The notes beneath the pieces are model-generated. The model was not told where the DNA came from, made no database searches, and saw only the letters and a list, made by a program, of their open reading frames with translations. Both the position numbers and the translations under genes were made by a program. 64,000 nucleotides of DNA from Clostridioides sp. ES-S-0054-01. Its GTDB lineage: Bacteria; Bacillota; Clostridia; Peptostreptococcales; Peptostreptococcaceae. The stretch lies in the NCBI GenBank assembly GCA_021561035.1, contig CP067346.1, positions 1,395,001 to 1,459,000 on the forward strand. Direction: 5' to 3'. Positions 16,044 through 23,827 of the stretch are shown here, piece after piece. Position 1 is the stretch's first letter. Every line of letters begins with the position of its first letter.

Positions 16044-17483
16044 TTAAGTATTAGTATACTTTCTAATTAACCTACTAGCCTTAGATTGTGAAATTTCAAG
16101 GTGTTTGGCTACTTTATAAGAACTGCCAAATTTTTCATAAGCATCCAAAATTATATTTTTTTTGTACTCCATAATTAAGGTATCAAAATTTTTATTTTTA
16201 TAATCAATAGATTTTGAGTCAGATATAGTAACTTTATTAATTTGGGATATATGTACTTTATTTCCATCATTGATATGTATATTTTTTGTAAGGATGTTTG
16301 GTAAATCATCTATTGTTATATGATTATTTGTGCAAGTAAGTAAGATTTTTTGAATTATATTCTGCAATTCTCTTATATTACCTGGAAATTCATAATTTGC
16401 AATAACATCCACAGCTTCTTTGGAAATAGTTTTATTTAGGTTGAAGTCACTTGAGTATATATTAAAATAATATTTTATAATATCTACTAGATTATCCCTT
16501 CTTTCTCTAAGAGGAGGCAATTTTATTTCTATAACATTTAATCTATAATATAAATCTTCTCTAAATTTTTTTTCTTTTACCTTTGAAACTAAATCAGAAT
16601 TTGTAGCAGATATAATCCTTATATCGACCTTTTTGTTTTTTAAGCTTCCAACTGGAGTAAAAGTTTTATCCTGTATTAATTGCAAAAATTTTGCTTGTAG
16701 ATTTTGTGGTATATCTCCTATTTCGTCTAGAAAAAGAGTTCCTCCATCAGCTAATTCTACAAGCCCAGCTTTACCTTTGGTATTTGCACCTGTAAAAGCA
16801 CCTGGAGTATATCCAAAAAGTTCAGATTCAAGGAGTTGTGGAGATATAGTTGCACAATTTATGGTTGTAAATGGACCATTGGCTCTATTACTGTTATGGT
16901 GTATATACCTAGCAAGTGAACTTTTTCCTGTTCCAGACTCTCCTAATAAAAGTACACTTACATCCGTTTTAGAAACATGATTTACTGTGTTTATGATTGG
17001 TCTCATTGCTATTCCGTCCATAATTACAGTATCTTCAATTCTAAGGGAAGTTCTGTATAGTGTTTCTACTTCGGATTTATATTTTTTTACTTGTTTTTTT
17101 GTATCTTCAAGTTTATTTTTTATATTATTAAGCTCAGTTATATCTCTACAATTTTCAACAATGAATTCTAAATTTCCATTTTCATCAAATACAGGAGTAG
17201 CAGTTATGATGAGTTTTTTTCCTGTTTGAGTATCTTGTTCTAGTGAAAATTTAGACTTTGTTTTTAATACGGATGGTATGGGACTTTTTGTTGAATATCC
17301 AGATTCCTCTAAGAAAGAAACATTTTTTCCTAAAATATCTTCTTTTTTTAGACCATAATTTTCTTCAAATGCTTTATTACAATATATTATTATTCCTTTA
17401 TTATCAGATACACATATTTCGTCATGAGAGGCTTCTAATATCTTTTGATAAAACTCCAAATCTAATTTTAAATTCAAATCCAT
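16044..17483 (-). CDS. Sigma-54-dependent transcriptional activator (PAS-AAA+-Fis HTH)
   Basis: A 479-residue enhancer-binding protein. It has a PAS sensor (about 10-115), a short coiled coil, a sigma-54 activation AAA+ domain (Walker A GESGTGKS 181-188, sigma-54 contact loop GAFTGA 228-233, Walker B TLFLDEIGD about 249-257), and a C-terminal Fis-type helix-turn-helix (SYKVAKHLEISQSKASRLIR). It remodels sigma-54 polymerase at GG-N10-GC promoters. Such a promoter lies divergently at 17740 with a palindrome at 17600, so that is its likely target. The PAS ligand is unknown. AGGAGG precedes the ATG by 11 bases. Confidence 0.9.
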   Translation of the reverse strand: MDLNLKLDLEFYQKILEASHDEICVSDNKGIIIYCNKAFEENYGLKKEDILGKNVSFLEESGYSTKSPIPSVLKTKSKFSLEQDTQTGKKLIITATPVFDENGNLEFIVENCRDITELNNIKNKLEDTKKQVKKYKSEVETLYRTSLRIEDTVIMDGIAMRPIINTVNHVSKTDVSVLLLGESGTGKSSLARYIHHNSNRANGPFTTINCATISPQLLESELFGYTPGAFTGANTKGKAGLVELADGGTLFLDEIGDIPQNLQAKFLQLIQDKTFTPVGSLKNKKVDIRIISATNSDLVSKVKEKKFREDLYYRLNVIEIKLPPLRERRDNLVDIIKYYFNIYSSDFNLNKTISKEAVDVIANYEFPGNIRELQNIIQKILLTCTNNHITIDDLPNILTKNIHINDGNKVHISQINKVTISDSKSIDYKNKNFDTLIMEYKKNIILDAYEKFGSSYKVAKHLEISQSKASRLIRKYTNT

Positions 17484-17599
17484 TTTTCTGTTTTCCTCCT
17501 AAATTTTTAATGATATGTTAACATAGGTTTAATTTATTAAATACAATTAAAGTTTAATATTTATATATAATACATAAGTTTTAGTCTATTTTAAACTTG

Positions 17600-17621
17600 A
17601 ATAAGTTATATATAACTTATT
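17600..17621. promoter_or_regulatory. 22-bp palindrome, probable enhancer site of the sigma-54 activator
   Basis: Perfect palindrome with half-site AATAAGTTATA, centred about 130 bases upstream of the -24/-12 promoter. This is the usual place for an activator binding site, and it also lies upstream of the activator gene itself. Confidence 0.6.
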
Positions 17622-17739
17622 TTACAATTAAAACAAGTCTAAATCAACTTGAAGTATGTATGAGATAAGTATGAAAAAATTGAAATTTATTAGTACTGTT
17701 GAAAATACTTTTTTTGTGTCGATATATATTGTATTAAAG

Positions 17740-17755
17740 TGGCGTAATTTTTGCT
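17740..17755 (+). promoter_or_regulatory. Sigma-54 (-24/-12) promoter
   Basis: TGGCGTAATTTTTGCT fits the consensus TGGCAC-N5-TTGCW with invariant GG-N10-GC spacing. It lies divergent from a sigma-54 activator gene and upstream of a decayed gene. Confidence 0.75.
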
Positions 17756-17805
17756 CAACAAAAACGATGTGTATTGACTTAAATAAAATTAGAGGGGAAT
17801 TTAAA

Positions 17806-17979
17806 ATAGGGGAAAAAATAAAGGGTATGTATTTGTCACAACAGCAGGAATACTAAGGGTTACACTTGGATTATTTGGAAAGTTTTTCTTTGGGGAAGCT
17901 ATTTGGGGTGATGTTAATACCATCAGTAGTAGCATTTAATCTTTCTTATGATGGAATAAGAATGTTTTATAAATACTAA
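17806..17979 (+). pseudogene. Frameshifted small membrane-protein gene downstream of the sigma-54 promoter
   Basis: After AGAGGGG, a 58-codon stretch would encode a hydrophobic peptide if read in two frames: (M)GEKIKG in frame 1, VFVTTAGILRVTLGLFGKFF in frame 2, then LIPSVVAFNLSYDGIRMFYKY back in frame 1. The expected start codon is ATA. Shifts lie near 17825-17830 and 17905-17912. First and last segments share a frame, so the two indels cancel. The original family is not recognised. A strong terminator follows directly. Confidence 0.6.
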
Positions 17980-18033
17980 ATAACTATAGAGAGAACTATA
18001 TTTATATAATTCTTTCTATAGTTATTATTTTTT
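17980..18033. terminator. Terminator after the broken sigma-54 target
   Basis: Near-perfect stem AATAACTATAGA-AGAA / TTCT-TCTATAGTTATT followed by ATTTTTT. It can also serve the radical SAM gene converging from the right. Confidence 0.8.
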
Positions 18034-18065
18034 GAGATTATTTTATTTGTAATAAATATGCATTA

Positions 18066-19001
18066 TTAAACAAACTTACAACCTTGATAAGAATTTCGAA
18101 CCTTCAAAGTATCATCAATTTGATTTAAAATCTCCCATTTTTTTAGACTCCACAAAGGACCAACTAGTTCATCTCTTTTGCCATCACCAGTAAGTCTATG
18201 GATTATCATAGTTTCAGGAAGTATTTCTAATTGGTCACAGACGAGATTGATATATTCATCTTGTTTCATAAGAGTTAACATGCCATTTTGTAGCATCTTT
18301 TCCATAGGAGTGTCTTTTATGACATGTAATAAATGAATTTTTATGCCATCTACCCCCATTTTACCAACTGCTTTTGCAGTTTCCATCATCATATTATAAT
18401 CTTCACCAGGAAGACCATTTATAATGTGTACAACAACCTTTATATTTTTAGCCTTTAATTTTTCAACAGCTTCAACAAATGTTTTATAATCATGTCCTCT
18501 ATTTATAATTTTAGATGTAGAATCATGAATTGTTTGAAGTCCAAGTTCAACCCATAAGTTAGTTCTTTTATTTAGTTCAGATAAGTATTCTACAACATCA
18601 TCTGGTAAACAGTCAGGTCTTGTTGATATTGAAAGACCTATGACATCATCAAGTTCTAATATAGTCTCATACTTTTCTTTTAAAACCTCAAGAGGAGCAT
18701 ACGTATTTGTATAAGCTTGAAAATAACCAATATATTTTGCATGAGGCCATTTTTTTAACATCATTTCTCTTATATTATAAAATTGACTAATAAGATTATC
18801 TTTAGGGTTACCAGCAAAGTCACCAGAACCTTCCTTGCTACAATAGGTACATCCGCCATAGCCAATACTTCCATCAATATTTGGGCAAGTAAATCCTGCG
18901 TTTATCGATACCTTAAAAACTTTTTCTCCAAAAGTATTTCTAAGATAATAATTCCAAGTATGATATCTTTTATTATCAAAAGCATATTTAAATTTATCCA
19001 A
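18066..19001 (-). CDS. Radical SAM protein, YhcC/YtqA-like (TIGR01212 type)
   Basis: A protein of about 311 residues. The Fe-S cluster cysteines are in CPNIDGSIGYGGCTYC near residues 25-42 (CxxxxxxxxxxxxCxxC spacing typical of this subfamily). SAM-binding features follow: YFQAYTNTYAPL, ISTRPDCL, WVELGLQTIHD, and VVHIINGLPGED. This is the Elp3/MiaB-like radical SAM branch; the reaction of YhcC/YtqA proteins is not established to my knowledge. The TTG start at 19001 has AGGTG 6 bases upstream; the ORF's GTG at 19010 lies inside that ribosome binding site. Confidence 0.85.
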   Translation of the reverse strand: MDKFKYAFDNKRYHTWNYYLRNTFGEKVFKVSINAGFTCPNIDGSIGYGGCTYCSKEGSGDFAGNPKDNLISQFYNIREMMLKKWPHAKYIGYFQAYTNTYAPLEVLKEKYETILELDDVIGLSISTRPDCLPDDVVEYLSELNKRTNLWVELGLQTIHDSTSKIINRGHDYKTFVEAVEKLKAKNIKVVVHIINGLPGEDYNMMMETAKAVGKMGVDGIKIHLLHVIKDTPMEKMLQNGMLTLMKQDEYINLVCDQLEILPETMIIHRLTGDGKRDELVGPLWSLKKWEILNQIDDTLKVRNSYQGCKFV

Positions 19002-19101
19002 AGTAATCACCTATTTCTAATAAAATTGTACACTCAATTTGTACAAAAAACATATTACCATAAATATATGACTTAAACAAATTCTATTTTAAGTAATATA
19101 A

Positions 19102-19142
19102 AAATAATGCAAGAAAATAATTAATATTTTCTTGCATTATTT
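19102..19142 (-). terminator. Terminator with perfect 17-bp stem
   Basis: Arms 19102-19118 and 19126-19142 around a 7-base loop. On the minus strand it is followed by TTATATTA. It overlaps the end of the membrane-protein gene. Confidence 0.75.
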
Positions 19143-19669
19143 CCAGAGAAAAATAGAACCAATCCAAATAATATTATGAAAAAGGACATTATCGATACTA
19201 TAAACCTAGATAGAAAAAGTGGAGATAATATAAGGCATATACCGAATAGAATCTTAATTATATTCCAAGTTGTAAATTTAGAATAAGGATTGTTCTTGCT
19301 ATTTACAAGTGCTACTAGTTGATTAAATATTAAATAAAATCCTAAAAACAATGAAAATATACTTTGTATTTTTTGAGGAAATACAAAAAGTAATATACAT
19401 GCAATTATTAGAATCCATTGGACATTAGTAGAGGGTTTAATTTCTTCTTTAGTAGCATATCTTTTTAGTTCGTTAATATTTTTCAGATTTAAATATGCAA
19501 AGAATAAAAGTGCAATACCAAAAGTCCAAGAAATTAATTTTATACCTAGTGCCTTAAATGTAAGACACAATAATCCTAATATAACGAGTAATACTCCCAT
19601 TAACATAAATTTAGTAGAATTTTCTTTTTTATTGAAGTTATTAAAATCAATATTAAAATTTGTGTACAT
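19121..19669 (-). CDS. DUF308/HdeD-like small integral membrane protein
   Basis: A 183-residue protein with six hydrophobic segments arranged as paired helices, each pair with a Gly-rich turn (GVLLVILGLLCL, ILFGICLILSPLFLSR, FFIILFGLVLFFSG). The pattern resembles the HdeD/DUF308 family, whose function is unclear. The N-terminal 30 residues are polar and Asn-rich. GGAGGTGA precedes the ATG at 19669; the ORF's extra 17 residues upstream lack a ribosome binding site. Confidence 0.65.
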   Translation of the reverse strand: MYTNFNIDFNNFNKKENSTKFMLMGVLLVILGLLCLTFKALGIKLISWTFGIALLFFAYLNLKNINELKRYATKEEIKPSTNVQWILIIACILLFVFPQKIQSIFSLFLGFYLIFNQLVALVNSKNNPYSKFTTWNIIKILFGICLILSPLFLSRFIVSIMSFFIILFGLVLFFSGNNARKY

Positions 19670-19820
19670 AAAATCACCTCCAAAATTAATAGAACAATTA
19701 TAATAGAAATTTATAGCCAAATAAAGTCTAGTGTATAAAAATTAAACCATACTTAGTAATTAATTAACAGGTTGTATCATAAACTTCTATTAATAGAATT
19801 ATATAGAAGGGGGTTTGTCC

Positions 19821-20249
19821 ATGACAAAATTATGGGCAATAATATTTGCATTATTAGCAGGTGGTTCTACTGCTCTTGAAGCTTTTATAAATGGAGAGCT
19901 AGGAAAAAGTACAACGGCACTAGTAGCCACCTTTATAAGCTTAACTGTAGGAGCAATATTTTTTTTGGCAAGTATAATAGTTACAGGCGATTTAAAATAT
20001 CTAATATCTATAAATGGTTTTAACTATAAACTATTATTAGGAGGAGTATTTGGAGGTCTAATAATATATTTTACAGTGAAGGCAATTCCCAATTTAGGAG
20101 TATCAAATACACTTATATTGACACTTGTATCTCAAGTTCTAGTTGGATTTTTTATTGATAGCGTGATTTTGGGACAAGAAACAATGCATTTATACAAATA
20201 CATAGGGGTTATACTTTTAATATTAGGGACATTTTTTATAGTGAATTAA
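19821..20249 (+). CDS. DMT-superfamily membrane protein, YdcZ type
   Basis: A 142-residue protein with five hydrophobic segments covering nearly the whole length. AGGSTALEAFINGELGKSTTA and the closing helix GVILLILGTFFIVN match the DUF606/YdcZ family of half-size drug/metabolite transporters, which normally pair as dimers. Substrate unknown. AAGGGGG precedes the ATG at 19821. Confidence 0.75.
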   Translation: MTKLWAIIFALLAGGSTALEAFINGELGKSTTALVATFISLTVGAIFFLASIIVTGDLKYLISINGFNYKLLLGGVFGGLIIYFTVKAIPNLGVSNTLILTLVSQVLVGFFIDSVILGQETMHLYKYIGVILLILGTFFIVN

Positions 20250-20340
20250 CAATTTAAAGTAGTATATAATTTGCTAAGCAACTCAAAAATTTGGTATAAT
20301 TATAATAATGAAACAAAGTTAGATGAAAGAGGTGTTAAGA

Positions 20341-20991
20341 TTGGCTGATGAAAAATTTGTAATGTCATTTAGTGGTGGTAAGGATAGTATATTGGCATTA
20401 AATCGAATGTTGAAAAAAGGATATAAGCCTGTGGCACTCTTGACAACTGTAAGTGAAGAACATGGAAAATCATGGACACATAATTTAGAATATAATATGC
20501 TTAAACAAGTAAGTAGCAATATAGGATTACCTTTATTAGTTGCTGAGTGTGGAGTAGAAGGATACGAAGAGAGTTTTGAGAGAGCTTTAATAAAAGCTAA
20601 AAATATGGGAGCAACAATATGTGCGTATGGAGATATAGACATAGAAAGTCATAGAAAATGGGATTCTGATAGATGTGATGCAGTTGGTATGAAAGTAAAT
20701 TTACCGTTATGGAAAGAGAGTAGAGAAAGCTTAGTATATGAATTTATAGACAGTGGGTTTTGTAGTATTGTAACAAAAGTAAATTTAAAGTATCTAGGAG
20801 AGGAATTCTTAGGAGAAAAATTGACTAGAGAACTCGTTAAAAAGATAAAAGATGCAGGTGCAGACCCATGTGGAGAACATGGAGAATATCATACGTTTGT
20901 AGTAGATGGTCCAATATTTGAAAAAACTGTAGAATATGAAGTAAAAGGAACTTTAATAAAAGATGGTTATGGATATTTAGAAATAAAATAA
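20341..20991 (+). CDS. Dph6-like ATP pyrophosphatase (adenine nucleotide alpha hydrolase)
   Basis: A 216-residue protein of the PP-loop ATP pyrophosphatase superfamily. The nucleotide loop is MSFSGGKDSILAL near the N-terminus. The C-terminal signature DPCGEHGEYHTFV is characteristic of the diphthine-ammonia-ligase-like group. Bacteria lack diphthamide, so the true substrate is unknown; ATP-dependent amide formation is the family expectation. The start is TTG at 20341 with AGAGGTG before it; the upstream ATG at 20323 has no ribosome binding site. Confidence 0.8.
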   Translation: MADEKFVMSFSGGKDSILALNRMLKKGYKPVALLTTVSEEHGKSWTHNLEYNMLKQVSSNIGLPLLVAECGVEGYEESFERALIKAKNMGATICAYGDIDIESHRKWDSDRCDAVGMKVNLPLWKESRESLVYEFIDSGFCSIVTKVNLKYLGEEFLGEKLTRELVKKIKDAGADPCGEHGEYHTFVVDGPIFEKTVEYEVKGTLIKDGYGYLEIK

Positions 20992-21002
20992 TTACATAAA
21001 TA

Positions 21003-21075
21003 AAATACCTATTATATAATCCTAGTTTTTGCAAAGGTTTAATATTTGCAAGATTGTATAATAGGTATTTTTTAT
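21003..21075. terminator. Bidirectional terminator between convergent genes
   Basis: AAAATACCTATTATA / TATAATAGGTATTTT, a 15-bp perfect stem, with a T-rich tail on both strands. Confidence 0.8.
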
Positions 21076-21100
21076 TTTATATATTTTTAAATAGTATTGT

Positions 21101-22456
21101 TTAAGCAACCTTATTTAGATTAGAGTCTAATGTAGAAAAATTCTTTTTTAGGAAAACTATTGATAAAATAAGGCATATAAATTCGGAAACAATAGTAGTC
21201 ATCCATATTCCTTTACCACCAAATATTAGTATCATTGAAACTAGACTTAAAACAACTATTACAAGCCCTCTACCAAGGGATATAACAGTAGAAATTGATG
21301 GTTTTTCTACTGAAACAAAGAATCCAGAAATTATTACATTAATTCCCACTAATAAGAAGGATATAGAGAATATTTTAAATACACGAATTCCTTCATTAAA
21401 TAGTATTGTTTCTTCTGGGTGTATAAATAAAGAGACTATTGTTCCTGAAAAAGCCATACAAATTGCAAATACAGCAATTGATGCTATTACTGTGGATTTT
21501 ATCCCCATTTTTAATAATTTTTTTACATTATCTATGTTTCCTGCACCATAATAAAAACTAGTAAGTGGTTGCATACCTTGAGTTATACCCATCATAGTCA
21601 TAAGTACTAGTGTATTTATATAATTTATAACACTATAATAAATAAGAGCATTTTCTCCAATATATTTAGTAAGACTCAAATTAAAAAGTAAGACAACTAT
21701 ACCACAACTTAACTCAGTAGTTGAATCAGGAAAACCTATAAATACAATTTTTCTAAGTGTCTTAAAATCAACTCTAAATTTTGAAAAATTCAAAGTAGAG
21801 TTTTTTCTTAAAAAGTGTACTAAGAAAAAAATAGTAGAAAAGACTTGAGACAAACCTGTTGCAATACCAGCACCTTTTACACCCCATCCAAATTTAATTA
21901 CAAATAGGTAATCAAGTATGATGTTTGTAATAGCAGATATTATTACACCAACAGTAGCTAATATTGGGAATCCATCAGTTTTTATTATAACCTCTAAAGA
22001 GTAAGATACTATAAAGAATCCGTTAAAAAATATTATTATTCCTAAATAATCTTTAACCATGCCAATTGTAGATTCTGTAGCTCCTAAAAATAGTGCTAAT
22101 CTGTCTAAATTAAAAAAAGTTATAGCTAATATAATTATAGATAGTATAATTATTGATACTAAGTTAAATGAAAAGACTTCATTTGCAGACTTAATGTCTT
22201 TTTTACCTAGATAAATTGCAATTATAGTGGATGCACCAGTTGAAAATAACAGAGAAACTGCAAATATAAAATTAATAAAAGGCATTGATATATTGACAGC
22301 AGCCAAAGCTAATTCTCCAACTCCCTTACTTACAAATATTCCATCAACCATTGTGTATAGTGAGAAAACCCACATTGCAACTACAGATGGTGCTAGGTAT
22401 TTAAAAAACCTTTTACCTAGACTCATGTTTTCGTTTATAGATATTTTTGTATCCAT
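21101..22456 (-). CDS. MATE-family multidrug/metabolite exporter
   Basis: A 451-residue protein with twelve hydrophobic segments and internal two-fold similarity typical of the MatE family. The N-terminal half has YTMVDGIFVSKGVGELALAA, and the second half has QGMQPLTSFYYGAG, a hallmark of bacterial MATE exporters of the DinF/MepA branch. It exports organic cations by Na+ or H+ antiport; the substrate is not readable. AAGGAGTGG precedes the ATG. It ends at a shared terminator. Confidence 0.88.
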   Translation of the reverse strand: MDTKISINENMSLGKRFFKYLAPSVVAMWVFSLYTMVDGIFVSKGVGELALAAVNISMPFINFIFAVSLLFSTGASTIIAIYLGKKDIKSANEVFSFNLVSIIILSIIILAITFFNLDRLALFLGATESTIGMVKDYLGIIIFFNGFFIVSYSLEVIIKTDGFPILATVGVIISAITNIILDYLFVIKFGWGVKGAGIATGLSQVFSTIFFLVHFLRKNSTLNFSKFRVDFKTLRKIVFIGFPDSTTELSCGIVVLLFNLSLTKYIGENALIYYSVINYINTLVLMTMMGITQGMQPLTSFYYGAGNIDNVKKLLKMGIKSTVIASIAVFAICMAFSGTIVSLFIHPEETILFNEGIRVFKIFSISFLLVGINVIISGFFVSVEKPSISTVISLGRGLVIVVLSLVSMILIFGGKGIWMTTIVSEFICLILSIVFLKKNFSTLDSNLNKVA

Positions 22457-22791
22457 TTATTACCACTCCTTGTAAATCTATTATAAAATTACGAAACTAT
22501 TAATTAATAATTTTATTTCTAATATAAATGATAAACTATGGTATAATACCAATGTCAATAACTTATTATTGTTTACAGTGGACTTTATTTCAATTAAATG
22601 TTTTTCAGCATCCTTTTTCTTTTCATATCTCCCATAATTTTTTTGTTTCTTTTGCCAATTGTTTCTTCTATATACTCCACATATACATAGAATTTTTCCG
22701 CTCTTTTTCTTATAAAGCTGATTTGATGTTCATATATGTACACTTCCTTTATAAGTTTTTATATAAAAGAGCAGTTATACTGCTCTAATAT
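22457..22791. other. Intergenic, leader of the MATE gene and terminator of hicB
   Basis: No convincing gene. An 86-codon open frame at 22528-22788 (+) is Phe/Tyr-rich, lacks a ribosome binding site and reads opposite the neighbours, so I treat it as chance. Confidence 0.5.
22755..22786 (-). terminator. Terminator of the HicB-like gene
   Basis: Stem AGAGCAG / CTGCTCT with a 5-base loop; on the minus strand TTTTATATAAAA follows. Confidence 0.7.
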
Positions 22792-23193
22792 CTAATGAAT
22801 ATTAAGATGATTTTTTAAAGCTTCTTGAAGTATCTGAGAAAAATTAACCTTATGTTTCTCAGCTTCTCTATTAAGCCATTGAGGTATAGTAAGTGTCTTT
22901 TTAACAGAGTAATTTTCTATAGCTTTGCGGTGAATAGGCATATATATTTCTATTAAAGTAGGTATTTGATTTTTCTCTAAATTTAGTTTATCTATAGTAG
23001 TTGCAGGAGGGATTATGTCATTGTCTTCTTCTATCCCATACAGATGTAGCCCTAGAGCATCTTTTGCCATTTTTAAGGCTTCTTCTGTTGTATCTGCACA
23101 TGTAAGGCAACCTGGCAAATCAGGAAATTCTACAGAGATACCATCTTCATCATAGCTTAGTATAGCAGGATATACATATATATCTTTTTTCAC
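22792..23193 (-). CDS. HicB-family antitoxin-like protein, no adjacent HicA
   Basis: A 133-residue protein. The N-terminal HicB fold (about 1-62) has YPAILSYDEDGISVEFPDLPGCLTCADTTEEA. The C-terminal DNA-binding part (about 95-133) has KTLTIPQWLNREAEKHKVNFSQILQEAL, a ribbon-helix-helix or CopG-like pattern. HicB normally neutralises the RNase HicA. No HicA frame with a dsRNA-binding fold is seen on either side, so it is an orphan that may act as a DNA-binding regulator. GTG start with AAGGAG 8 bases upstream. Confidence 0.85.
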   Translation of the reverse strand: MKKDIYVYPAILSYDEDGISVEFPDLPGCLTCADTTEEALKMAKDALGLHLYGIEEDNDIIPPATTIDKLNLEKNQIPTLIEIYMPIHRKAIENYSVKKTLTIPQWLNREAEKHKVNFSQILQEALKNHLNIH

Positions 23194-23215
23194 TATATCA
23201 ACTCCTTATAATTAT

Positions 23216-23244
23216 ATTATAAAACGTACTTATACACGTGTAAA
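23216..23244 (-). promoter_or_regulatory. SigA promoter of hicB with embedded palindrome
   Basis: On the minus strand: TTTACA, 17-base spacer, TATAAT. The spacer overlaps the 10-bp palindrome TACACGTGTA at 23233-23242, a likely autoregulatory operator for the ribbon-helix-helix domain. Confidence 0.65.
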
Positions 23245-23288
23245 CAAGAAGAATAAACTAAAATAGAAATTTAAATGTAATATATAGG

Positions 23289-23317
23289 TAAAATATGTAA
23301 GAATTATATGTTATAAT
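23289..23317 (+). promoter_or_regulatory. Probable promoter of the type I toxin mRNA
   Basis: TATAAT at 23312-23317 with a weak -35 (TAAAAT about 23288-23293). A start near 23324 gives a leader of about 84 bases before the toxin. Confidence 0.5.
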
Positions 23318-23352
23318 AATTTTAGCAAGGATAATAATCGAAAGTGCGAAGG

Positions 23353-23542
23353 GTGATTATTTTCATATTAAACGCCAAATTCCAAATAAGGAAGGAGGTG
23401 AAATTATATGATAGGTTTTTTATTAAGCATACTAGCTGGTGTTATATCAGCTTATATTTATGACAAAATAAAAAATCACCCAAACGCCAATAAGGGTGAT
23501 TTAAAAAAATAATATTTTCACTTAACAATTGAAAATAATCAC
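23353..23542. promoter_or_regulatory. Long-range inverted repeat bracketing the toxin ORF
   Basis: GTGATTATTTTCA (23353-23365, toxin mRNA leader) is the exact reverse complement of TGAAAATAATCAC (23530-23542, 3' region). In the toxin mRNA these could pair, holding leader and tail together. The downstream arm is also covered by the antisense RNA. The role is inferred. Confidence 0.5.
23408..23512 (+). CDS. Small hydrophobic type I toxin
   Basis: A 34-residue peptide too short for most gene callers: a hydrophobic helix (MIGFLLSILAGVISAYIYD) and a basic, polar tail with KIKNHPNANKGDLKK. This matches the plan of membrane-acting toxins of C. difficile type I toxin-antitoxin modules (Fst/TxpA-like). 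The ribosome binding site AAGGAGGTGA is near perfect at 7 bases, typical for such toxins. The 3' third of the ORF is covered by a convergent antisense RNA whose terminator hairpin lies inside the coding sequence. I believe it belongs to the described C. difficile family. Confidence 0.85.
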   Translation: MIGFLLSILAGVISAYIYDKIKNHPNANKGDLKK

Positions 23543-23568
23543 TCTTTGTAGGAGTAAATTATTTCCTT
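23465..23568 (-). ncRNA. Antisense antitoxin RNA of the type I module
   Basis: A predicted RNA of about 104 bases, starting near 23568 from the promoter at 23575-23604 and ending at a hairpin with arms AAATCACCC / GGGTGATTT (23473-23481, 23494-23502) followed on the minus strand by TTTTTATTTT. It is complementary to the last part of the toxin ORF and its 3' untranslated region, the expected layout of an RCd-type antitoxin. Ends are predicted, not mapped. Confidence 0.75.
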
Positions 23569-23574
23569 GCTTTT

Positions 23575-23604
23575 ATTATACCACAAATTGGTACAGATAT
23601 TCAA
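23575..23604 (-). promoter_or_regulatory. Promoter of the antisense RNA
   Basis: On the minus strand: TTGAAT, 18-base spacer, TATAAT. It is a better match than the toxin's own promoter, consistent with antitoxin excess. Confidence 0.7.
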
Positions 23605-23644
23605 AAATAATATTTTTATTGTATAGTAAAAATATAGAAGTATT

Positions 23645-23827
23645 GTGGTATTTCAGTTTCGAGTAAAATGTCTAAAATGTTATAGACAGTTTTATATTAA
23701 CTATATAGTATTTTTATCTTTAATTGAGTTGAAAATAAAGGATGAAGAAGATTATGAACTCTTTGCAAAAATGATTAAAGAAATTTATGAAAAAAATATA
23801 AGAGATGAAGGTATACATATTTATTAA
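23645..23827 (+). other. Open frame ending in a charged helix, possible gene remnant
   Basis: The last 35 codons read like a real protein tail (KIKDEEDYELFAKMIKEIYE), but the first part is translated CRISPR-repeat-like and intergenic DNA without a ribosome binding site. It is best seen as the 3' end of a lost gene joined to unrelated sequence, stopping just before a strong terminator. Confidence 0.3.
23689..23717. repeat. Single CRISPR-repeat-like relic
   Basis: The 18 bases GTTTTATATTAACTATAT are, as I remember it, identical to the first 18 of the 29-base repeat of C. difficile type I-B CRISPR arrays; the remaining 11 bases have diverged. There is no second copy or spacer ladder nearby. It lies 85 bases beyond the antitoxin promoter; type I modules of this species are known to sit beside CRISPR arrays. 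Confidence 0.55.

Noticed and set aside
17656-17856. 66-codon open frame across the sigma-54 promoter
   Set aside because: It spans the promoter and only its last codons coincide with the decayed gene; no ribosome binding site at its ATG.
20323-20340. ATG start for the Dph6-like protein
   Set aside because: The AGAGGTG ribosome binding site lies downstream of this ATG and serves the TTG at 20341.
22528-22788. 86-codon open frame on the plus strand
   Set aside because: Phe/Tyr-rich, no ribosome binding site, and its end overlaps the hicB terminator; likely chance in AT-rich intergenic DNA.
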